NCBI GenBank assembly: GCA_033558025.1
Contig: JAUCEF010000009.1
Location: 2,728,001-2,792,000 of the forward strand
Reading direction: 5' to 3'
Length of the DNA: 64,000 nt
From: Phytophthora sp. 'mugwort'
Lineage: Eukaryota; Oomycota; Peronosporomycetes; Peronosporales; Peronosporaceae
Positions within the stretch are counted from its first letter, which is position 1; every line of letters begins with the position of its first letter. A program made the position numbers and the translations under genes. Of this stretch, positions 22,672-33,747 are shown in pieces. The notes beneath the pieces are model-generated. The model made no database searches, had not been told where the DNA came from, and saw nothing but the letters and a program-made list of their open reading frames with translations.

Positions 22672-23003
22672 CTACCTTCGTCTCCGACGCTGCCACCACA
22701 GTAGCTGCTTGGTACATATAGCTAACCTTTCCACAACGTTTGGGGTAAAACAGCGTAATTGTTTAATGGACATATGTGCTTGGGCAAAGCAAACCTCGGT
22801 GATGCCATCATTTTGTAACAATGATAAACGTATTACATACTTGGTTTCATTATGGTGTTCTTTATATTGACTGTTTACGGAGTCTCTGCCGTATATACCT
22901 GCTGATTTTTGTTTAATATCTATACTCACACATGTACCACCCGTAGAACGAATGTACCGCGCGTGGTACAGCTTAAGAAACGCTATAAGTTAGTTGTTAA
23001 CTG
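22672..23003. other. AT-rich spacer
   Basis: No recognised gene. It contains CGCGCGTGGTACAG near 22,960, loosely similar to ACACGCGTGGAACAG near 25,492. This may reflect an old repeat. Confidence 0.4.
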
Positions 23004-23907
23004 ATGTTTTGGACTAAATCCAGAGCAAACGCGTTCGTCTTGCAAAGCAGCTTTCCTCCGTCACTCGAAGCACGCAAATCGGAGAAGGCGTCATGGCAGT
23101 ACATCGCAAGGGAGACTCCGTCGTTGGCCCGACAAGCCAAGAAAACCAGTCTGAAGCATGGCGTCGTCGTGAGCGTGTTCAAGGAGTCACGCCACCACTC
23201 CTACGGTATCAGGTGGAGTGATGGCGTACTGGAACGCGTTTCAGCACGTGCAATTGCCGCACGACACCCGTCGGGTCTACAACAGCAGTCTGTAGAGGCA
23301 GCCATCATGCTGCTGAATCTGTAACCACTACCTGCGTTATGGAGTGCACTCTGTGTCACGAAGAGGATTCGGACGACGGCGAGACGGTCGGCGAAACGTA
23401 CGGAGTGGAGGATGAAGGTCCCGAGCCTGGAGAACTAGTAGATCGATCAGTTATCGCGCACGACACGCGCGCGATAACTGATCGATCTACTAGTTCATCT
23501 CGCTTTCGATCTATACCTGGTTTGGCGTTAGTGATCGCCTCGGTGGTCTGGTCTACATGCCCCGCGTCGTGTACGACGTTTGTAAAGGCGGACCGCAAGG
23601 GTAGAAGAGAGTGACGATAACGGCGGTCCTATTGAATTTTTGGATGGAGTTATCGGTATGTTTCTTCGACCTGGATCCTGCGGCGTTAGTGTTGGCTTGT
23701 TACAGCCACACTATGCGACATTTGGACGGGCACGCGTTGGCAGCAGCCATGCAATCAAACCAAGTTGCAGACCAAAGATGGAACGGTCTGATGGTGCGCG
23801 TTAGCTCACGTGTGGACTTGGGACGTTCTGACGTGGAACGTTTGCATGCAGAAGTGTTATTGCCTATAAAAACGAACTCGGAGTTCGTTGCGCCTACGTT
23901 CCTGTAG
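23004..23907 (+). other. Unrecognised plus-strand ORFs interrupted by a hairpin
   Basis: Three plus-strand ORFs in series (23,004-23,324; 23,339-23,614; 23,611-23,907) may be pieces of one lost gene. The first contains a short Tudor/SH3-like run (YGIRWSDGVLERVSARAI) that also occurs in linker regions of oomycete transposon proteins. The second is acidic (EEDSDDGETVGETYGVEDEG) and is cut by the perfect hairpin at 23,432-23,496. Function unknown. No catalytic motif seen. Confidence 0.3.
23432..23496. repeat. Perfect 28-bp inverted repeat (hairpin)
   Basis: Arms 23,432-23,459 and 23,469-23,496 are perfect reverse complements around a 9-base loop. Part of the arm is GAACTAGTAGATCGATCAGT. It interrupts an open frame, so it arose as an insertion or local inverted duplication. 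Confidence 0.95.
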
Positions 23908-24017
23908 CCGGTATGGCTCCGGCGAAATGCGTTCCCGCGAATCCTGTAGAGGCTGGGTAAGATCGTGTACTACGAGAAAAAAGGGGGGATGCTCAACGAG
24001 GACGTCGAGCAAAGCTG

Positions 24018-24840
24018 AGGGGGGGGGAATTGTCACGCGTCTTATCCAAATGACGGATTAGCCATCTTGACAGAGTGCGTTGGAGACGCAACGCCCTACA
24101 GCTGATTCTGGACCGCCACAAGCGTTCCAAGTGTGCCTTCGTCGCAAGCCCATCCCGAATTGACAGCGTAGTTCAAGGTAAGGGATAGTTCCACGGTTTG
24201 TGAACCTCCTAACGGGCTGGGTCTGCTAAGCTAGCTTACGTACTGTAGGATAGCGCGGTGGCAAGGCTGCCACCGCCTCAGGTCAATCGTGATTTGGCAT
24301 TGTAAGAACAAGCAAATAAGACACGACTTTTTCTCGTTACCGGTAACGCAGGTCCGCACCTTTTTTACTGACCGGCTCAAGCTACACGAACCCGGCGGGA
24401 ACGAAGAAAGACCCCCCTCCCCCCGATCGGAGGTAGACCACCCCAGATCAGAACCCATAATGACAGCTGAGCGTAGCCTTCCGGAATAATTCACATATCC
24501 ACGCGTCCTGTCTCGACTTACATCGCTACATCCTTCGGAGTCGCTAAAGTGCAGATCCTGCCCATCGGCGGCGACATGGATCATCGGGAAACCCCTCAGA
24601 TAGTCGGAGTCTGGGAGGCGATCGGGTCTCAGTCCTCTTTTGACCCGATCTCGCTACACCACACCCACGTGGTGTGAAGTTCGTGAGGCGGAAGACGCCC
24701 CGGCGCATCTAACCGATTCGACTGCGTCGTGGATAGGGCACTGCGATGCAGGGGTTCCATTATCTTCAGCATACGAGGATACTCATCGCGCTCTTGGTGG
24801 CAGCCGTCGTGACGCTCTTGCAGCATTCTGATGGCGGACT
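24018..24840 (+). mobile_element. Gypsy fragment: leader/LTR and gag start
   Basis: From about 24,400 to 24,640 the plus strand is clearly similar to the minus strand of 60,370-60,110, which leads into a Gypsy gag. Shared blocks include CGATCGGAGGTAG, a CATAATGACAGCTGAGCG-like run and ACATCGCT-x-C-x-TCCTTCG. The gag start at 24,574 (MDHRETPQIVG-W) parallels that at 60,151 (MNYQRTPPLVG-W). Upstream, a G-run followed by AATTGTCACG at 24,018-24,036 looks like a polypurine tract and LTR start, but I cannot prove an LTR boundary. Gag fades out by about 24,840. Confidence 0.6.
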
Positions 24841-25743
24841 GCAGATGCTGATGGTGAGAGGGGCGTGAAACCTTTTAGCGATTTGTATTTAGGCGGGGTA
24901 GGTTACTTAGCGAACTTTGATATTTGGGAGGTGATTATCGGCAATGTCGCAATAGGTGCGTTGGTTCTCCTCGGCATACAGTTTTCTAGAAGATGCATAT
25001 CAAAGAAGAGGGATCGCGCAAAATCTTGAAACAAACCAAGTGAACATCATCCGAGTACTTGTACAAATCAACATGTGTTTTCTAGGTGAACGCATATACA
25101 CTTGAGTATTACCGACATGAAAGTCTTACACCAGTGCGCGGCGTTATTCACAAAATCAACTCCCAAATTAAACAAAATGCGCGGGCTAATTCAAATGCAA
25201 TCTCAAATATCATATCATAATAAATTGCCTTGAGAAAAAAATACATTGCCCTTGAAAAGTCGAGATTCTTTTGGCGCGTGTGCTGCTCGCGCATCTATCG
25301 CCATCGCTTTTGAACTTGCACAATGTTAAGAACAAGCAGCCACAAGATAGATCTGCCGCTGGTGCGCCTGTATCCTGCGCGTCGCCAAGTAGGCGCTGTT
25401 TCCGCACCAGCAGACGCTCGACTTTAAAATTGCCAGTTCAGACAATATTTCATTAATCTGTACCCCCACCCTAATTGTACCACGAAGCTGTTACACGCGT
25501 GGAACAGCTGCAATTTTAATAAACTATGCAAAACGCACGTATTATCTAGTTGGTAATAATATTACAAAAATTAATTGAATTGCTTAGTACGATGCAAGAT
25601 GAACATGTTGCGCGTAGCAATTCCGCTTTGTTCCCAAGCCGCATAACGGATAGAACGTGTTCTGCATCGGTTGCGAACAACAACCGCAGTAGTAGGGCAC
25701 CGATGTTTGTACAGCGGTTTCTAGTGTTTTGCACCGTTTGGTA
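24841..25743. other. Intergenic sequence with repeat copy
   Basis: No recognised gene. 25,130-25,225 is the second copy of the direct repeat at 20,369. The block 25,250-25,540 holds short ORFs without recognisable motifs, and is followed by the 3' region of a PiggyBac relic. Confidence 0.5.
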
Positions 25744-27113
25744 CTATGGCAGATCTACAAATGCTAACCGTTTGTGGCCACTCCCGTCGTCGACAACTTC
25801 ATCAGCTTCATTGAACACAAGATCTTTTGCTGACCTTGATTTTAGGAAGTCATTGAAGATGAGTTCGTACGCCAATCGCTGCTTAAAGTTACCCAAATCA
25901 CACACAGCGGACAATCCGCCGTGAAGTTCGTGGTAGCGGTAGGCTAGATATGCATCAGTGACTATCATGCCAATCATTGTTGCAAAGATTCGATGCTACC
26001 ACGTATGTGTAGTCCACACACGCTCCAGTTTAAGTGAACCTTGACGAAGTGATCGTGTACGTCAATTGCCGAAACGCTAAGAAAAATGCTCGATCATTTG
26101 CGGACAAGGAATGCATAGTTCCGTGATCATTCAATACAATCTTGCGATGCCTGGTACGCACACTGTCATTTCAGGGAGGTGTAGTTCCTCGGTTTGAGAT
26201 AATCAGCTTGGTTTTTTATCGGCCCAACAGTGAGCGCACGTGTTCGTTTCTTTCGGTGCCTTGCTTACATTGCTTACGAAGCTGCCTCTTATTGGAAAAC
26301 TTTTACACCAATAGCCGGTGCTTGTTTCGGATACTTTCTACTCGCTGTCTTGACCATCCCCATGAACCGCAATCCGAGAAGGGTTTCTCGCTGGATAGGG
26401 TCTTAACTGAAGCAAGCGCGCTGCCAGCAATAATAGTCCGTCGAGTGCCTTTGTAGTGATCCCTAACCGTAGTATTATTGCCGTGCCGTCGCCGAGCTGC
26501 GCCTGATAGCGGTTTTGTTTTTGTCGTTGAGCGTCCTCCATAATCTCCATCCCCAGCAAAATACCGGTATCGCCATCTGTAATTGCCTTTAGCGCCGCGC
26601 CCTTGCTAACAGGCTTCCGGGGTATTTTGTCATTAATAGCGCTGATCCGATCTCACAAGCAAAAGAAACGCTAGCTGTCCGGGAACGCCATAGGCTGACT
26701 CTCTCGGGTCGCGTTGATAACCTTCTCCTCGATTATAATTGAACCAACTCTCGGTTTGATGTACACTGGGTGAACGGCGGTGGTGTTATGGAATGCCAAC
26801 TATTTAAACATTTAGATCCCAAGTACATCGCGAACTTTGACGTGGCAATATCAGCGCAGTCGTAACTGCAATCAGGGCGCACTTCTGAATATGATTGTGG
26901 TTTTTAGTCATGCCTCTCGAGCTAGGATGCGATATCTCTTTGCAATTGTTCCCCATGTTGCCCAAAGATGCATGCACGGAGAATGTTTGACGGGACGCGT
27001 CCATGGATAGAATCTACGAGGTGATGAGCAACTATTTCTTTGCGGAGAGATGGTACCAGGGTTTCCAAATCTACGATGGTAATGGCCCGTAAATGTCCCT
27101 CACCCCATACCAT
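25744..27113 (-). pseudogene. PiggyBac (DDE_Tnp_1_7) transposase, broken
   Basis: Minus-strand pieces in order: 27,113-26,922 and 27,004-26,804; then 26,559-26,338 with LGMEIMEDAQRQKQNRYQAQ and DGTAIILRL. Next is a stop-riddled stretch with NYTSLK and IDVHDHF (about 26,060), the conserved block before the last catalytic Asp. Last is 25,977-25,744 with MIGMIVTDAYLAYRYHELHG, a typical oomycete PiggyBac C-terminal helix. PiggyBac enzymes cut and paste at TTAA. At least four frame breaks. TIRs not found. Confidence 0.75.
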
Positions 27114-27342
27114 TACGGAGGGAATTGGATCTGAGGGATCTTTTCAATGGTCTCGGTATACAAACAGTAAGTGTAATGTGTGCTATGCAGAGCGACATGC
27201 AAGGGTACGTGCTCCCTGTGCGCCATCACCGAGCTTGTAGACGGTCTTGCGCTGCCAACACAGCAGCGTATTCGTTGCAAGACCTCACTCAAACATTTGC
27301 TTTCAAGCCGTCATCTATCGTCATTTTCGCCGCTCCCCAATC

Positions 27343-28906
27343 ATGACCGTGCCGAACTTCTGTGCCTCCAACAAGGGTGTAGTTGATGCCCTCTTTGAGA
27401 AGGTGACGGGCTCGAGCTACATCTGCCACTTTTGCCATACTATACACAGCAAGGGGGCAAAGGGTACACTAGCCTGGTGGACCACCTCTGCCGCTCCCAC
27501 ACGACTGCCGCTGTGAACGACGCGTTTCGCCAAGTGCAGAGGTATGGCATCGAGCGTTGCGTGTTCGTCGACGTCAGCCCCGCAGCCAAGACGATGTTTG
27601 GGTGGATCGAGTGGGTGGTGATGGAGAACCCCGAGCGTTGATGCGCAAGAACACCACCTTTGATAAATTATCTTCTTCTACACTTCTCAAAGGTATGGCA
27701 GGTCTTTCGGGCTGGATAGAAACTCGGATCACTGAGAAGTTACAAGGCAAGCGAATAGGGCTTCTCTTTGATGCATGGTCTGCGGCAGGATACCACTTTG
27801 TAGCTGTCATTGCGGTGACTCCCACATCGGGTGCACGACCGATGCAATGCGCGCGTGAGAAGTTCCTGCTCTCTTTGCAGCCCATCGACCCAAAGCATTC
27901 CGACGCCTCGAAGAAGCTGTTTGACGCCGATGCTATCATTGAATTGTTCGACGAAGCACTGGATAAATACGGCATCGATGTGGGTCAGTTGTGTTTTCTC
28001 GTGGGAGACAACGCGAGTGTCAATGGAAGTGTCGGGCGGAAAGCGAAGCTGCCACTCATCGGTTGCGCTAGCCACCGCCTCAACCTGGCGGTGGAACAGC
28101 ATCTGGCACTGTACTGCGAAGAAGTGGACAAAGTGAAGACACTGATGCGTTACTTGCGGACGTCGAAGCAAAGAACTATTTTCCGCAAGATCGCGTACTC
28201 CCAGCCTGTCGTGAATAACGTGACTCGTTGGTCGAGCACGTTCGAGATGCTGAAGAGGTTCAAGGCGATGGTGCCACATCTCGATGGTCTAAATGCTGAT
28301 CTGGTTCCCTTGCTACCTACTCCCCAGGAAATGGTGAAAATCGAAGCGCTTTATGATGATCTGAAGAAGTTTCAGTCTGTGAACATGAAGCTTCAACGGG
28401 CTGAAGGCATCACGCTACGAAACACCCGACTTCTGTTTGACAGGCTTCTGGAAGAGTTCGAAGAAGAGGGGACCTGCAGTACTCATCTCTCGTCCGGTGG
28501 AAGGGTCGTGTCCTTCCTCGACTTCGAAAACGGTCTTGTGAATCTTCAAGGTGGCCGCGAGCACGATTTGTCAAAGGGCGAGAAGCGGGCGGTTAAACGT
28601 TTTCTACATTCCTCTGAAGACGATCTGACCATTACGACCAGCGCCGCACAACTCAGTTTTGCTGACGCGGCTTTAGAGGAAGAGCGCATGGCAGCGGAGG
28701 CCAAGCATGTGAAAGTCGACTGGATACCGCCTACTTCAGATGACGTCGAGAGATTGTTTCTCTAGCTGGCCGAGTCTTTAGCGACCACCGTAGGGCGATG
28801 CTCCCAACGACGCTGGAACTCATCGTGTTTCTTCGTTTCAACAGGGACCTCTGGAACGAGATCGCAGTCGCCCAAACGATGCTTCGCGCAGAGCAGAATT
28901 CGTAAA
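27343..28906 (+). pseudogene. hAT transposase, nearly full length, frameshifted
   Basis: Frame 1 (27,343-27,516) carries the BED zinc-finger start (YICHFCHTIHSKGAKG). Frame 2 (27,432-27,641) completes it (LVDHLCRSH). Frame 3 (27,557-28,765, 402 aa) holds the RNase-H-like core with LLFDAWSAAGYHF and FLVGDNASVNGSV, the latter the catalytic D-N-x-x-x-N block. It also has CASHRLNLAV and VNNVTRWSSTFEMLKRF, and ends at SDDVERLFL. After a frame change the C-terminal block MLPTTLELIVFLRFNRDLWN runs to about 28,906. Three frameshifts. Otherwise this is the best preserved transposase of the window. It is a different hAT lineage from that at 13-15 kb. Confidence 0.85.
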
Positions 28907-29236
28907 CGTACGCGGCAACAGAGTTTGATAGACGAAGCTTTTCTGTAGGTCAACAATACACCGTAGCTTTCCATTGAGGGACTATGGTCCCTATTCTATA
29001 GATATGGAAAAGCACCCCTCCCTCCGTATCCCATGATTATTTTCGAAACCCTGGATGATACACCGTGGTGTGGCGGTGCGTCGACGCCCAAATGGTGTGG
29101 CCCGGCCGCGTATAGTGCTAAAACAAAACGATTAACAGCAATGTTAAGTTCCCACCCCTCGGGTTACGTGGTGACATACCCCTCTATCTTAAGACTGTCC
29201 CCACACGTTACTGCATGAGGAGAGTCTGCGAGCCTA
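28907..29236. other. Spacer, no recognised gene
   Basis: 330 bp between the hAT relic and the 3' half of the split bZIP gene. CCCTCCGTA near 29,020 has a complementary match (TACGGAGGG) near 27,114 and could be a remnant of hAT termini. Not conclusive. Confidence 0.4.
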
Positions 29237-29597
29237 TTACATGGGCCTCAATACGCACTGCAATTTGCAAAATCCAAAGGCACACCAACCTGCAGTTGCC
29301 AGCTCTGTGCCCTCAATCATACCACCGAAATCGTCCTTACAGTCTTCGCCGTTGCCGCCTGTGCGCTCGAAAGAGGCCCAAACGAACAAATGCATCCACA
29401 CATCTTCCTTCTGTGGCTCCATCTTCTTTCATCCACGGGGATCACGAACAAATACGTCTCCTACTTGACGAAGATAAATGCTGATATCGAGGCTTGTACA
29501 GTATCAGACATTGAGTCGGACTACATTTCACTCGCATAACCAATATGAAAGCTCGCGCGCGCAATTTAGAGTCGTCACGCTCCAGTGGATGGTACAT
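29237..29597 (-). pseudogene. C-terminal part of split bZIP/M96-like gene
   Basis: Directly left of the Polinton target duplication, minus-strand frames encode the end of the oomycete bZIP proteins that carry an M96/START-like C-terminal region. One frame gives LRARAFILVMRVK and ILYKPRYQHLSSS. Another (29,422-29,237) gives the stretch SFERTGGNGEDCKDDFGGMI, which then continues EGTELATAGW. The N-terminal part of the same gene lies right of the element (44,861-45,723, minus). Frameshifts are present in this half. The protein is presumably a nuclear transcription factor, but this copy cannot function. Confidence 0.65.
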
Positions 29598-29603
29598 GTA
29601 GCA
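29598..29603. repeat. Polinton target-site duplication, left
   Basis: GTAGCA at 29,598-29,603 pairs with GTAGTA at 44,855-44,860. This is a 6-bp duplication with one difference, the length expected for Polinton/Maverick integrases. Confidence 0.8.
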
Positions 29604-29774
29604 AGTAGTATATACTGACACATTACGCCGGCAGTTTTTTCTTAACATATTTTTAGAAGGAGAGTAGGTTTAATCGTTTTTAATACCCAGCTGGTGTTTC
29701 TAACTAGACAATCGATAGCCTCAGAGCGTAAGGAGTCATTTAGTTCATATTAACCATGTCTGAGATAGGTTAAA
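29604..29774. repeat. Polinton left terminal inverted repeat
   Basis: Starts AGTAGTATATACTGACACAT and contains ACGCCGGCAGTTTTTTCTTA, then ATCGATAGCCTCAGAGCGTA. It matches the complement of 44,681-44,854 with scattered differences and a few small indels. The 3' third is the least conserved. Confidence 0.93.
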
Positions 29775-29867
29775 GCTCCTTCAGCAACAGTACCAGGTAC
29801 CTCCCTAATTAACTAAATTTCTCCAAAAAATAAGGGACTATGTATATAGATACACCCAACTGATAAC

Positions 29868-30020
29868 ATGTCGAACGAATTAACTTTTGGAAACTACAAG
29901 GGCACCCAGATCGAAGAAGTATATTCTTCTGATCCTGGTTATTGTCGATGGGTATTCAATCAACCCAGTTTAAATATTGGGGAGGAGATCAAAATATTTT
30001 TACACTTATTTCCGAACTGA
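29868..30020 (+). CDS. 50-aa ExoX-C-like peptide
   Basis: ATG at 29,868, stop TGA at 30,018. The peptide contains FGNYKGTQIEEVYSSDPGYC and then RWVFNQ. This is the pattern of the small domain found at the C-terminus of ExoX-like nucleases (F-G-x-Y-K-G-x-x-I-E-E-x-x-x-x-D-P-x-Y-x-x-W). It stands alone without a nuclease domain. It lies just inside the left TIR and is followed by a second, similar ORF. A role in nucleic acid binding is only a guess. Confidence 0.55.
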   Translation: MSNELTFGNYKGTQIEEVYSSDPGYCRWVFNQPSLNIGEEIKIFLHLFPN

Positions 30021-30033
30021 TGATAATTCATAT

Positions 30034-30178
30034 ATGATGACGTGGGAAAAATATCGAGGTAAGTCTCTTAAGCAGATCAGTCGAATTGATCCCAATTTAC
30101 ATTGATTGGCTTCGTAAGAGTCAATTTGTAATTGACAAATGCCCTAAGCTTTTTAGCAGAATTGAACTAAGATATTAG
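30034..30178 (+). pseudogene. Second ExoX-C-like peptide, frameshifted
   Basis: Starts MMTWEKYRGKSLKQISRIDP and resumes after a frameshift at about 30,100 with IDWLRKSQFVIDKCPKLFSR, stop at 30,176. It repeats the pattern of the preceding ORF (Y-x-G-K-x-L-x-x-I-x-x-x-D-P-x-x-x-x-W), so the two form a diverged tandem duplicate. Confidence 0.5.
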
Positions 30179-30203
30179 TTTTTTTCTTAAGCTGTGGTAT
30201 AGT

Positions 30204-31597
30204 CTAATACCTCCCAGTTAGTCTATCGAAGGTTAGTTCTTGTTCGGACACAACCAATGCTAACATACTGGTGCCCTGGCATCCAGCATTCACACCTTGG
30301 ATCGCTTGGGGGACATCACGCTCTGTTAGACAACTAACGTCAGAAATGAAAACACGGTTAGTTAGAGACCAGATCTGAAAGTCAAGAAGACCATTAACCA
30401 GCTCAGGAGTGAGATCACCATTGATCGATGCGATTTTAGCTACCTCATTAGTGAAGTGGTGGAAACTGTAGTCATGGCTGATATCGAAGATCTGCTGGGA
30501 ACCGATACGAACATTAAAATTTCTAATACTGGAACCGGGGTGGAGAGTCCAAGGAGCTGAATCGAAAGGGCTTTGGAACTCCTGAACTGCTGCTGAGGCA
30601 AAACTACCAGTTTGCTCGGCAAAAGGCATCAAGATTACATACTTTGCATTCTTAAAAGAAGCCGATAGCTGGAGATCGAATGCAACATTAAGTTGAGTCG
30701 ATTGCTTACCAGTGCCAGCACGCTGGTAGAACCACTGAGCATAGGAATCATTGAACCGAACTTCTTGACTGGTTTTGAGATGATCGCTTGCGGGTTCTCA
30801 AGATGCACAAAAACCGAACGTAAAGACGCGAAGTTAGCTTTACCTTTAGCATGTGCTTCCACGTCCCCATAATTCCATTAGCCGTGGCGACGCCAGCTAC
30901 GCACCATGCGCCAGTTGATTTGAGATTGTGGTAAAAGCTGCAGCAGCACCAAGTGAAGGCCACGACGTGGAGAAATCAGATCCAGCGTTAGGAGGGTTCG
31001 ACAACAGACGCTTTACAAGACCATCGTTAGCGAGGGAGGCTCCTCCAGAGGGACCAGTTGTAGCGAACGAAGATGAGAAGGCAGTAGTGTTTGTGTATCC
31101 ATTTCCAGTAGTCGAGCTTGTAGCTGAGCTGTACAAAGATGACTGAGCGGCATCCGGATAAAGGAATAATTCAGCTCCGTGCTTCTCAACGTACTGGGGG
31201 CTGTAGCTTGTCTGCGCGGACATTGATCCAAAAAAGCTTGTAATCAGCCATCGAGACAATGGTCTTGCCATTGAGTTCCAGAGACATGCTATCGATGACA
31301 TTCCAGTTGCCACACTTCAAAGTAGCACAGAAGCGATTGGCAGCAGCGGTCTGAGCAGTAGCACCATCTTTCATCGAGACCTTGTATGGGAGGATGATGT
31401 ATGCATCGCGAAGAACGCAAATCCTCAGAGCCGTTTAGCTGCGCTGTAGCATCGATAGTGATAACACCATTCTGATACGAGCCTTGATTCAGATCGATCA
31501 CAAAAGGTACGCGTTTGCCAGAAGATACCTCGATCTCCGGATCGCTTTGCAGCGAGCTCTGGTACAAATATTGATAGAATAGTTGAGTTTCGCTCAT
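30204..31597 (-). pseudogene. Major capsid protein (double-jelly-roll type), frameshifted
   Basis: About 460 codons on the minus strand starting at 31,597. The N-terminus has SGKRVPFVIDLNQGSYQNGV. The middle has RFCATLKCGNWNVIDSMSLE and LNGKTIV, matching the strand pattern of Polinton/PLV/adintovirus capsids, where an R-x-x-x-x-x-V-x-G-x-x-I element forms jelly-roll strands. A Ser/Thr/Gly-rich loop follows, and the C-terminal 143 residues (30,632-30,204) form one clean ORF. Frame changes near 31,430, 31,300, 30,900 and 30,700 break it. Length and gene context fit a capsid protein. I cannot run a structure prediction, so the fold is inferred. Confidence 0.75.
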
Positions 31598-31645
31598 TGT
31601 AGAATCTATATGGTTTCTAATATGCCTTCGTTGAAATTAAATATT

Positions 31646-32000
31646 ATGAGTGATCTCATTAAACCAATCGCCAGCGACCACACGATCTTATTGAGCTTGC
31701 AGATCGAATGGGAGTACAAATGGATGGAATATTTGAATCGAATGAAATATCGAAACCTTTTCCAAAGAAAGGTACATACTTGGTCTTATTAAGGCCTCCT
31801 AACCTTGATGTAGGTCATTGGACAGCTGTTCATAACGGGGATACTTCGATAGTATGGGCGAAGCAGCTCCTACCAGTATGGAATTGGAAAGTACAATCCC
31901 AACAGTATTAAGGTACTAACGGAGACTATAGCGATTACGGTGCATGCTCTGGTTGTATTGCAAACAAAACAATAAAATGGACTATTGAGCCGATTCAAGG
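31646..32000 (+). pseudogene. Adenain-like cysteine protease (virion maturation), broken
   Basis: Plus-strand frames from 31,646 contain GVQMDGIFESNEISKPFPKK, then GHWTAVHNGD (catalytic His in G-H-W). In the next frame comes YFDSMGEAAPTS (catalytic Asp in Y-F-D-S-x-G). This is the arrangement of Polinton and adenovirus proteases, which cleave capsid precursors. A later Cys-containing piece (DYGACSGC, about 31,940) may be the nucleophile region but is less typical. Frameshifts near 31,700 and 31,840. It lies divergent from the capsid gene. Confidence 0.65.
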
Positions 32001-32052
32001 ACTTGAATTTAACCTTTCTTTTAATAATAAATCAATCATAAAAAATATAATC

Positions 32053-32810
32053 ATGGGACATTCAAAGAATTAGCAGTTTCAGCGTCGGTTCCAGAGACAA
32101 AGCTCAAGCGAGCGTTCAAGACCGGTACTCTATCCTTGACTAAAGATGAGTTGAGTGGTTCTGGTGCTACGCTTCATCTTCATCCTGAATCGTATGCTAA
32201 AGCTCTTCGAGCTAACAATCTGGTAAAGGAACGCGTTTAGCTATCAAACACAAGGGGCCGGCTATCCATTTAAGCACATGCAAGGAGGTGGTATGCACGG
32301 AGCGAGAATTTGGTCAAAAATTTGAAAAGGGTGAAATCCGCTTTCAAATTCGCAAAGGATTTTGGGATTTTGTCTCGTGTTGCTGATGCAGCTGTTCCCG
32401 CTCTTGTAACCGCACTCGGAGCTCCACAGAGTGCTATTCCAGCGAGGGCTGCCATCCGCTCTATGACTGGTATCGGTTTTTATGATACCGACAGTGATAC
32501 TAATGATCTTGGAGGACGTCTGACGATGACTGATGTTAAGATAGGAGCCAAACGTGCTCTCGCTTATACGAAGCGTAAGGGGATTCTTACAGACGCTGTC
32601 GATACTGGAGAAAAGTTTCCCCTGAGCAGAACTACCAAACCTGAACACGGTGATTTGATTAAGACGCTTCGTGGTGAAGTCCGTCGTCGCTATGGAGTAG
32701 GCGTTGCCAATCGAAAGGGTAAGAGGTTTGCAAAGGGTTCTCAAGAAGCTAAGGATCACATGGTGAAGATACGCGCCATGAAGAAGTCCGGGGGTAGTTT
32801 TAGAATGTGA
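32053..32810 (+). pseudogene. Basic core/minor virion protein, frameshifted
   Basis: First part (32,053-32,240): FKELAVSASV then LSLTKDELSGSGATLHLHPE. Second part (32,310-32,810, 166 aa, open) is basic and ends RRRYGVGVANRKGKRFAKGS followed by KDHMVKIRAMKKSGGSFRM. Between them, broken frames hold a Gly/His/Met-rich run. Small basic proteins at this position, next to the capsid genes, are typical of Polintons and adenovirus-like viruses (pX/pVI-like roles in genome packaging). The name is by analogy. No exact family is recognised. Confidence 0.5.
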
Positions 32811-32843
32811 TTTAGTAGAGAAAAGAAAACTAAATGAAGAAGT

Positions 32844-33709
32844 TTATTTTTTGGTCTCAGCAAAAGCATGATCGAAACTGAAGTATCGCGGAATTCTACC
32901 TCCTGGTCATTTTGGTTATAGATACGGATTGTAATCGCTGATCGAGAACCATTATGGCAATTCATCCACGCATACTGTGATGGTTTATAGTTGATCAGCT
33001 GACCAATACTGGCGTCACCTCTATCAAAGGCATTAAGATATCGCCAGAAGCAACATACTCGTTTTTGATCAGATCACAGCGTACAATGTATGAACTGGTT
33101 GGGTGGAACTGTGGGATGATATTGAAGAGTTGAGCGCTTGCAACTGTCGCTGAGTTAGAAGGATATGTAGCTACGGTAAGACCAAGTACCGAACCAAATG
33201 CACAATTATTGATGATTAAACGCGGAACGCGAGTTGTTATTGGTAGTTCAGTACAACCAGCCGAGTATAGTCCAGTAGCAGGTATCGTGTATCCAGCTGG
33301 AAGACTCGAAGGAGTAGAAGCGAAATCTATATCTGAGCTGCGTAATAGGCACTGTTATCAGTTAGTTTGATATAAAATACGTTGTTTCCAGATCCGTCAA
33401 TAAGATAGGCCCCTGCATTAACGAGAGCTGTCTGAATACTTCGGTTGATATCATCGTAACTATAATATCCATTTGGTAGTGTAATACTGAGTGTAGAGTG
33501 GTTGCAGACGTCGGAACCTCGACTTGGAATGTCGAGTTTTGGAATTGAATAGAATCGATGTTGTATTCACTGTCAAAGAGACGGATTGATTGAATCGCGC
33601 AAACAACATCGCGAAAGTCAGCTGCCGATCCCGGAAACTGATATTTCCACGACGAGTTGTATCCGTCTGCTACGAGATTGGTACTATCGATTTTTAAGAA
33701 GCTCGCCAT
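32844..33709 (-). pseudogene. Penton-like minor capsid protein, frameshifted
   Basis: Starts MASFLKIDSTNLVADGYNSS (Met at 33,709). It has FPGSAADFRDVVCAIQSIRL and strings of short beta-like segments. The C-terminal half, in other frames, gives SSYIVRCDLIKNEYVASGDI, a run NYKPSQYAWMNCHNG and IRIYNQNDQEVEFRDTSVSI. This matches the single-jelly-roll minor capsid (penton) proteins of Polintons and adintoviruses, where the last strand F-x-D-T-x-x-S-I-x-L-x-x is conserved. Three or more frameshifts. Gene order with the ATPase and capsid genes supports the call. Confidence 0.7.
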
Positions 33710-33747
33710 GATGAAGTATATCATTATCGGAAAAATTTTGATGATAT

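Noticed and set aside
32262..32759. 165-aa minus-strand ORF
   Set aside because: Antisense to the basic core-like protein, whose composition and context are much more protein-like.
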